A stretch of 64,000 nucleotides of DNA from Onthophagus taurus (taxonomy: Eukaryota > Arthropoda > Insecta > Coleoptera > Scarabaeidae): contig NC_091976.1 in assembly GCF_036711975.1 (NCBI RefSeq), forward strand, positions 24,676,001 through 24,740,000. The letters run 5' to 3'. The translations under genes and the position numbers were made by a program. Shown in pieces: positions 56,583 through 64,000 of this stretch (the stretch's first letter is position 1; the number at the start of each line of letters is the position of its first letter). The notes beneath the pieces were generated by a model that worked only from the letters and a program-made list of their open reading frames with translations, ran no database searches and was not told the DNA's origin.

Positions 56583-56708
56583 TTATCAAAGGTTGATAAA
56601 TATTTCGATACCTGTACCGTTACACTTCACAACCCAGTTTTGTGTTTTATCTTTGTTATCAAAGTAGATAACTTAGTGTTTTTACACCCGCTTAGCTTAG
56701 TTAGATAA
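56583..56708. promoter_or_regulatory. GATA-site cluster upstream of mesh
   Basis: Six GATAA or TTATC words lie in 126 bp (56,583, 56,595, 56,647, 56,656, 56,667, 56,704), 120-245 bp before the mesh start codon. GATA factors drive midgut genes in insects and mesh acts in the midgut, so the cluster fits a tissue promoter. AT-rich DNA yields such words by chance, so this is only suggestive. Confidence 0.45.
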
Positions 56709-56826
56709 ATCATTTCTTAATAAACTGGTGCGAATAGGTGGAGTTTATATTTTTATCGTTTTTTGTGATTGTTAAGAACTACCATTAAACAGATTCTTAT
56801 TTCTTCCAATGAATCAATGAGAAAAG

Positions 56827-59800
56827 ATGAATTGGAAGAAAATTTTCCTTTTTACTTTTTTGGCGATTGCTGTCGTTTCGGCGCAAGATGATCTCGAAAC
56901 AACCGAAACCGACGTAGATAATGTTGAAATAGTTCCAGAAATTACTCTAGATGGTAAGTTAGTCTTTATTTTAAATTTTGAATACATTATTTTGGGCGTT
57001 TCTAGAAATCAAAATGGCGCGCACAAATATTTTTATCTTTATTACTAAAGCAGTTCATTTAGTTTAATGAATCTATAAAAAACTGCGGTACATAACATCT
57101 TATGATTCATTTTAATAGAGAAAGTTATTAATAAATATGTTCTGTATTTAAAAAAGAATGGTGTATAAATATTTTTTTTCTAGAACAAAATGGCGTCTTT
57201 ATCTAAAATTTCATTTAAATTTTATTGCAGAAACTGAAACGCATGTAGAAAATGAGGAACCCCATGAGGATCCAATCGAAAATGTAGAGACAGCTGTGGC
57301 AACGGTAGAAGATGCGGAACAAAAATCAGAGAAATTAACGGATTATGTGGATTATGCAAATTACGGTAAGAATTTTTTATCTTTTTATCGAATCCTACTA
57401 AGTTATCCAATCGAATCATATAATAATGACGATTTTATTTGTTGAATTTAATATGTGTATGTTTTGTTCGATTTTCCAAAAACTCACACAGGTATATTTG
57501 TAGTGATAAGATAAGGAGTGATTAACGAAATAATTTCGTCATGTGCATAAACAATGTTTGATCGATGATAAAACGACGACGATGAATTTAATTTATTGAT
57601 TTATTACATACTTTTTAGTTACTCGATTTTTTTGGTACCTTGTAATTTTTAGTTGACGATTTAGGTTTAGTTGAGATTTTGAATATCTTTAATTGATAAA
57701 GTGGATTTAACAATTTCATATCTCTTTATCATATCAATTCCTAGTATATCAGTGCTCATTTTGATGATTTCTTGATTATATTCGAATTAGTATTCATTTT
57801 CAATAACCCATAGGCTAGTTTTTCAACACCTCTTATTACAATTACAGTAATGAGTGTTGCTATTATTGCCGGGCTGAGGGGAGCAGCCCCTCTCGTCACC
57901 GCGACTTATAAGATATATTGTAACTTAAGCCTTCATCTTAAGCTCTTCGTGGTTTAAGACCCCAATTCCTTCCAAGAAGCCTGCGGCAGATCTGGTTAGT
58001 CATGATAGTCTTTTTCCTCACCTTGACTAAGTTGCAGTTCCAGTTTAGTTTACTGTCTAGTATTACCCCTAGGTATTTGACTTTAGTTTTGAGGTTAATA
58101 GTTCTACCTTCAATTGAGGGTGCTCTCAATTGTAGCTTCCTTCTCGGAGTAAAAGGGACTATTTCGACTTTGTTTGGATTAATACTGAGCCCGTTGCCTC
58201 TGCACCAAGTGCTAGTAAGTAATATTTTAAGTAAGCGTATTTTCTGAATATGCAGCTATCCTTCGTGTTATAGAATGTTGCTAGTTAATTTCTTTAGCGA
58301 ATTAATAGCTTCAACTATTCTGTCAATCAACTCTCCGCGTGTATCTACTTTACCATTACTACTATACGTACGAGATTTGAGACAACCCCACAGAAAATAA
58401 TCTAGAGGCGACAAGTGAGGTGACCGAGCTGGCCAATGTACAGGACCATCGTCCTGGACCTCGACCTATCCACCTCTCCGGAAAATTTTGATTAAGAAAT
58501 ACCGTCACTTGTCTCCCAAAATGTGAAGGTGCTCCATCTTGCTGGAGCCACATCCCAAGTCGAGCTTCTAGAGGACTATCTTCTATTTAATTCGGCAATT
58601 CTTCTTCCCAAAAATGAGGGTAAATTTCTGCACTAAGACGTCTTTCAAAAGAATGAGGCCCAGCAAGTTGATTATTTAACAAGCCGCAAGACACGTTGAC
58701 GGAAAAACGATATTGATGGTTAAGAACGATTGCTTCGTGTGGATTTTGATCCGTCCAGATGTGAGAATTATGTGTGTTGTTAATACCATTCCTTGTAAAT
58801 TAGGCCTCATCCGGAACGCAGGAAGTAAATGCTGGACTTTGTGTAAATGATAGGGATAAAGTCCATCATAGCGCAGAATTCTCCATACGTTGGTTTGAGG
58901 AATTGCCGTTGTATGGGATATTCTACGAATACTGGTAGAAGGACTTCGTTCAACTGCATTTAAAACTGCTTTAGACAGCATAAAAATCATTAATTTATCA
59001 AACGTTAAATCGTCAAGACTATCACTTTTTTTTAATTCCTTCGATATCTCCGAAATAAAATAAATTCACCTATAAGTTATATACCATTTTTTGATCGTAA
59101 TGACCCCCGGAATATATGGTATAAGTTTGTCGTCGAATCACGGAACACCTGTATATAATTAAACTATAACCACAATATAACTATGTATAAAAAGGAACTC
59201 ATTCTTAATCCTAAGTCAGGGGTGGCCAAGCTCCTTGATAGTCCGAGCCATTTTTCAAAATTCGAAATTTTTCGCGAGCCGCAATTAAATACGTATTAAA
59301 AAGGTATGCAAATAAGGTATTAAAAACAGATAATCATTCAAAGAGCCGCATGTGGCTCGCGAGCCGCAGTTTGGCCACCGTTGTCATAAGTCATATTATA
59401 AACATGTGACGGAAAATAACAAGAAGCATATTCTTGTTTGTAGCGTGTACAAATTACATTTATTGTTTTTGTACTATGTACAGTACAGGAATCACATTTT
59501 ATGGAATGCTGTTATTTTTCTTCCTGTACTTTCAATTGCAATTTCTATTCTATTTTGTATTCCCTTTCCACCTCTTCCAATATTTGATGCTCTTCGATTT
59601 ATTTCGTGTTGGATAAGTGACATACCTAGTTCTTGTAAGAACATTTTCCTTCGTTTTTTGGCAGAAACATTTCCAGCCCAATCAAGACTTTTATTCCAAA
59701 TTATAAAGGCATGTACCAGGCGCCATAGGAGAGGTAAAAGCACTCCCCCTTGGGGACATCCTCTAAGTGCCTTAATAGTCAACGACTTGCCTCCCAGACT

Positions 59801-62800
59801 GGCTGTGATGTCCCGACTTTTCAGCATAGCTATACTACAGAATAACCAGAAGTGACTCTGGCGGTATCCCGCCAAATCTGACGCCATATTGTTGCGTCGA
59901 TGCAAGGTATTGCTGCTATTGGTGGTAAATTAAGTTGTTTCTCCCATTCATTGTGCGTTTTAAATCGAGGTCATAAAACGAGATGCCGCCAACATCAAAC
60001 GAATCGACGTCATTGTCACTGTGTCTTTTACGTTTAGAGCTTTCTCTATGGATTCGTAGGAGGTGTTATCAAAAGCACCCGTTATGTCTATGGAAGCACA
60101 TAGGGCTATCTCTTTGGTTGCAATTGTCTCTCTAAAATGCTTGTTACAGCATGGAGAGCAGCAATTGTTGATTTTGCTTTCTAATAAGCATGTTGACTTG
60201 GATTGAGTGGATTATTGACCAGCGCTCCATTCCTAAGGTATTGATTGATTACCTTTTCCATCCCTTTGAGAAATGAAGTTAGGCTAATTGGTCTACCACC
60301 TTTAGGTATAAAGACCTCCTTTACTTTCCTCCATAATGTAGGTATATAGTTGAAGTTATAGCTGGTGAAGCTATATATAGGCATATTATTATTGAGAGTA
60401 GGTCTTCTATGCCTTTTTGCAGCAAAATAGGCAGAATTCCATCCCCTCCAGGTGATTTCAAATTAGAAATAGCTCACCTTACTCTGTTGGGGGTAAAAAT
60501 TTTCCCAGCTAGGCTGTAAACCCTACCGGATGGACGGGTTATATCCATTGCTTTAATGTCAGCATCCGTATTAGAGCAGACGTTTGAGATAGGGAAGTGT
60601 GTCCCCACTAGAGCAATAGAACTAACACCAGATCTAGAACTAGAAACATTTGGGTTTAGCCGCACGTCTCTTAAGACGGCTAAACCCGAAAGTTACTTTT
60701 ACTTCAATTAAAACGTACAATAATCTAATGTTGAATAACAACTAAAACTAGAGCTGACGCTAGCACTAGAACTAACATTAGACCTCGAACTTTTATTTAT
60801 TAACAATAAATTATTATTATTACCTAATTTTAATATTTTCTCTATACATCTATCTAGATTCAATAAAGTCTCGATTTGCACCACCTGATCAACGTTCACA
60901 AAGAGCTGGAGGAGGAGTTCCATATGTAATCACAGAAGCCCGATTACGCGAAATAAGAAGTGAATTTATGTATTGGTTTTTCGATATGGGAGGTAGCGAC
61001 AATGAAGGTGATTTTCAAAGGGCGATCCAATCATCAACGCAGACGATTCATAAAAATCTCAATTTTCAACTTCCTTTCTTCGGTTTCCGTTTTAATTACA
61101 CCAGAGTTTCGATGAACGGTTACTTAGAATTTAGTGACCCGCCGGAAAATTATGGAGGTTACCCTCTGACTTTCCCAGTTAAAGATTGGCCTAGGGTAAA
61201 CGATCCGAGTTTTATCGGGATTTTCTTCAGTAAATGTAGGATTGGTTCGATTCGTGCTGAGGATATCGATCAAAGAAGACCCGGTGTTTATTACCGCATG
61301 GAAAGAGATTTGCAATTTAGAACCGATCAATTTGGTGTTGAAGCATACGAAAGGGTTAAGTGGGATGTTCGTGAAGGAATGATTGGTGCTGATAATTTTG
61401 ATCCAAAACATATGGTTATTGTGACATGGAAAAATGTTACGTTTGCCGGGGGAATTAGTCAGTCGTTATTCCACACTAACACTTTTCAAGTGGTTTTGGC
61501 TACCGATGAAGTTGTTACTTATGCTATTTTTAATTATCTTGATATTCAATGGTCAGCTCACACTGAGGCTGGGGGAGATACACTTAAAGGAGAAGGAGGT
61601 ATTCCCGCGTTTGTTGGTTTTAACGCCGGAAATGGAAGTAGAGCTTATGAATATCAACCGTACAGTCAAGCATCAGTAATTCGAGACTTAACAGGACGTG
61701 GTTGGACGAATGGTTTTCCCGGACGACACGTTTTCCGGATTGATGAAAATATATTAACTGGAAATTGTAATAAAGATATCGACGGGGCTAATCTCCCATT
61801 AATATTCGCCCCAGAAAGTGGAAATATGTTAGGAGGTACGTTTTTACTTACAAGAACTTAACTCTAACTTCAGGTTAAAGAAAACCTGTATTAAATTATT
61901 TTATTTCTTCCAACAGGTACCGTGGTAAACATAACAGGTCCTTGTTTTAGACCTAGAGATAAAATTCGTTGCAAATTTGATATTGCGGATGAAGTTTTTG
62001 GAATAGTCGTAGATACTAACAGAGCGATTTGCGTTCAACCAAGATTAACAGTACAAGGATATGTTCGTTTTGAAATTGCTATTAATAATGAGGTGTTTAA
62101 ATGGAAAGGTAAATATTATGTTGAACCTCCTGGGCAAGCCACCGAAAAAATTTTCTTCGACGACAATTCAATCCACCAAAGAAACCCAACAGAAATTCGA
62201 CTGAAATGGGTCAAACAAAATTTAACGATAAACGATAATGCGCCGATTTCAATCTCCCTTTGGGGTTATAGAGAAACAAGTATTCGGCCGGAATTCTTGT
62301 ACATCGATTTAATCGCCGAGGGAATTACGAACGTTGGTGAATACACCATTACTCCCGCTACGTTTAGAAACCGCGAAAATCGAATTGTATCCGACATGAA
62401 ATTCGGTTTCTTACAAATTAATTTAACCAATCCCATTTTTATTAACGGAACTAATGGGTATTCGGTTACCCCCATGATTTGGAGTCGTCCAATTCCTTTG
62501 GGATGGTACTTTAACTTCCAATGGGAAAGAGATTATGGATCAAATTGGCCATTGGCACTTTGTAATGAATGGTTACGAACTGATCGATTTTTGAAAAGTT
62601 TCACTCATAAATTAAATCAATGTCCTTGCACTTTACAACACGCTTTGAATGATAAGGGACGATTTTTGCCCGATTTTGATTGCGATAGAGATTCAAATCC
62701 TTTATGTATGTATAATAGAGGAGCTATGCATTGTGTAAGAACTGGAGCACCGACGTAAGTTAATTATTAATTAATAATTTTTTGTTTTCAAATAATTCAT

Positions 62801-64000
62801 AAATTTAATTATTTTTTTATAGCCTTGATGGTTCTGAACAACAATGTTGTTACGATAAAATGAATTTCTTAATGTTATCGTACGATCAGCAATGGGGATC
62901 ATTCCCTCGTCGTTCCCATAATTTAGGTTTCCTTCCATGGACCGAACCAACGAAAGTTCCCTCCCTTTCACAATGGTTCCATGATATGGTTCCAAGATAT
63001 TTATGTTGCATGTGGCAAAGTGAACAAGCCGTCGGCTGCGAAACCCTTCGATTTGAAAGAAGACCATCTCAAGATTGCGTTTCTTATCAAGCACCTTCAA
63101 TTGCTGGTGTTTTTGGAGATCCGCACATAATCACGTTCGATAATTTAGCTTACACATTTAACGGTATGGGCGAATTCGTTTTGGTGCGAGTTAATACTCC
63201 CGATCATCAATTGGACGTGCAAGGAAGATTTGAACAAATGCCAATGAATTTATATGGTGAAGTTAGAGCTACTGAATTAACATCGGTGGTAGCTAGAGGT
63301 AATTTTAATCTTTTATTTTTATTCATCTAAAAATAACTAATTTTTTTTTAATAATTAGTTAATAATACGGTGGTTGAAGTTCGACGCCGTCCAGAATACG
63401 CTAGATGGAGATATAGATTAGATGTTATCGTTGATAATAGGAGAGTGTACTTCGATCGCCCAGCTTTGAAATTCCAACATTTCCCGGATGTAACTGTTTA
63501 CACACCAACATATATTTTAAATCAATCCGAAGTTATTATGATGTTTGATTCGGGAGTGGGTGTTGAGGTACTTGAAAATCGTGGATTTTTAACTGCGAGG
63601 GTGTATTTACCATGGACTTTTATCGTATGTATCAAATTAAAAAATTAATTTTTAATTTTGACGTTGAAACGTTTTTAGAATCAAACTAGGGGATTGTTTG
63701 GTAATTGGAGTTTCGATGTAGAAGATGATTTCGCCCTTCCTGATGGTACCTTAGTACCAATTCATACAAACTTAAACGAATTTCAACGCATTTACACCGA
63801 TTTCGGTATGCATTGGATGCTGGAAGATAACCACCAAGAAGGAATAGGGGCGGCGTTATTCTATAGGGAATTTGGTCGACTTGCTTCGTCGTTTAATAAT
63901 CGAAGTTTTATACCAGAATTTAGAACCGATCTAAATCAATTGATCCCGCCGAATCGATCTTTGCATCGAGAAGAAGCTTGGCAATTCTGTCACGAAAACT
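56827..64000 (+). CDS. mesh: Protein mesh, 3' end outside the window
   Basis: Single-pass membrane protein of insect smooth septate junctions, required for midgut barrier integrity and partner of Ssk and Tsp2A. Exons: 56827-56953, 57231-57365, 60858-61835, 61917-62754, 62823-63298, 63359-63624, 63679 to beyond 64000; all junctions are GT/AG and in frame, giving about 1047 residues so far. Signal peptide [20 protein letters not shown]; a glutamate/threonine-rich stretch (20-87); NIDO domain (about 130-340, [14 protein letters not shown] to NGYLEF and beyond); an Ig-like E-set ([17 protein letters not shown], about 415); AMOP domain (about 625-715, [25 protein letters not shown]); von Willebrand D domain from about 785 ([20 protein letters not shown]). 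Sushi and transmembrane parts are expected downstream. The second intron, 3.5 kb, is filled with transposons. Confidence 0.95.
57855..58245 (-). pseudogene. LINE fragment, end of reverse transcriptase (3' piece)
   Basis: The minus strand reads [40 protein letters not shown] and [11 protein letters not shown], then [10 protein letters not shown]: the part after the YADD box of an R1/I/jockey-group LINE. The low end (CCCGGCAATAATAGCAAC on the minus strand) resembles the tail of the LINE at 37,150. It is separated from its upstream part (59,720-60,610) by younger insertions, and its RNase H is missing. Confidence 0.8.
58270..59153 (-). mobile_element. Mariner-like transposon (DUF4817 type) in mesh intron
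   Basis: The minus strand encodes a helix-turn-helix part ([39 protein letters not shown]; 58,800-58,960). Further along are the catalytic end [20 protein letters not shown] with a DDE aspartate and, after a shift, [20 protein letters not shown] and [20 protein letters not shown]. The high-coordinate end ACAGGTGTTCCGTGATTCGA next to TA is a terminal repeat; the other end is lost. Part of the middle is deleted and frameshifts are present. It interrupts the LINE on the same strand. Confidence 0.82.
59217..59383. mobile_element. 167-bp hAT-type MITE with 8-bp target duplication
   Basis: The ends CAGGGGTGGCCAA and TTGGCCACCGTTG are inverted repeats (11 of 13). They are flanked by TCCTAAGT (59,209-59,216) and TCATAAGT (59,384-59,391), an 8-bp duplication with one change, as hAT elements produce. 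Internal palindromic words (GGCTCGCGAGCC, GAGCCGC) are present and nothing is coded. Confidence 0.88.
59492..59715 (-). pseudogene. piggyBac-like transposase C-terminal fragment
   Basis: The minus strand reads [20 protein letters not shown], then [20 protein letters not shown], resembling the last helices of piggyBac-type transposases (N-x-[FY]-I-x-[WY]...R..FL..L...L). It is fused in frame to the LINE fragment at about 59,715, which makes a chimeric 137-codon open frame by accident. The family call rests on this short match only. Confidence 0.45.
59715..60610 (-). pseudogene. LINE fragment, N-terminal part of reverse transcriptase (5' piece)
   Basis: The minus strand encodes [53 protein letters not shown] and [10 protein letters not shown]. 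After frame changes come the [19 protein letters not shown] box with its catalytic aspartate and [27 protein letters not shown]. This is an R1/I-like reverse transcriptase cut just before the YADD box; the YADD-distal piece is at 57,855-58,245. Several stops and shifts are present. Confidence 0.8.
60610..60795. repeat. Double-hairpin repeat family, copy F
   Basis: The core hairpin ATTTGGGTTTAGCCG / CGGCTAAACCCGAAA around CACGTCTCTTAAGA is at 60,648-60,690. It is preceded by AGAACTAACACCAGATCTAG and followed by the inverted spacer TGTTGAATAACAACTAAAAC, then CTAGCACTAGAACTAACATT. It ends about 60 bp before mesh exon 3. Confidence 0.78.

Noticed and set aside
61124-61411. 95-codon minus-strand frame
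   Set aside because: It is the antisense of mesh exon 3.

Overview
This is an AT-rich, intron-containing animal nuclear sequence, almost certainly from an insect and most likely a beetle. The reasons are an insect-type alpha-actinin with a mutually exclusive exon pair, the septate-junction gene mesh, a fly-like tRNA-Trp, and a dense load of insect-type transposons (DUF4817-type Tc1/mariner, Tigger/pogo, hAT, Mutator-like, Penelope, I/R1/jockey-like LINEs). The order is inferred from overall character only; no species is claimed.

Layout. From 1 to about 26.3 kb I find no host gene: moderately GC-rich unique stretches alternate with AT-rich DNA and decayed or non-autonomous transposons. From 26,322 to 48,652 (minus strand) lies a complete alpha-actinin gene (Actn): ten exons per transcript, 897 codons plus stop, in frame throughout, with two alternative 86-nt exons and a 16.6-kb first intron full of repeats. 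A CpG-rich stretch and a tRNA-Gln(TTG) gene sit upstream of its start codon. From 49.8 to 53.2 kb are a Penelope-like element flanked by purine-rich direct repeats and an 895-bp terminal-inverted-repeat element, followed by tRNA-Trp(CCA) at 53,690.

From 53.9 to 64 kb the DNA is gene-dense: PWP1 (minus; nucleolar WD-repeat ribosome-biogenesis factor) and mRpS10 (plus; mitochondrial ribosomal protein) are divergent and share a 345-bp intergenic promoter region. Next is mesh (plus; smooth septate junction protein of the midgut), which begins at 56,827 and runs off the right edge. A cluster of six GATA-type sites lies just upstream of mesh. Its second intron holds a LINE broken by a mariner-like element, a hAT MITE and a piggyBac-like fragment.

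The genes do not form one pathway. PWP1 and mRpS10 are both housekeeping translation-machinery genes, Actn is cytoskeletal, mesh is epithelial. The least explained structure is a dispersed family of about 125-bp units, each made of two consecutive hairpins, found at six places (2.9, 23.4, 36.7, 37.8, 51.3 and 60.7 kb), partly in tandem and always with related AT-rich spacers. It codes for nothing I can recognise. All coordinates of exons and repeats were read by eye and may be off by a few bases where noted.
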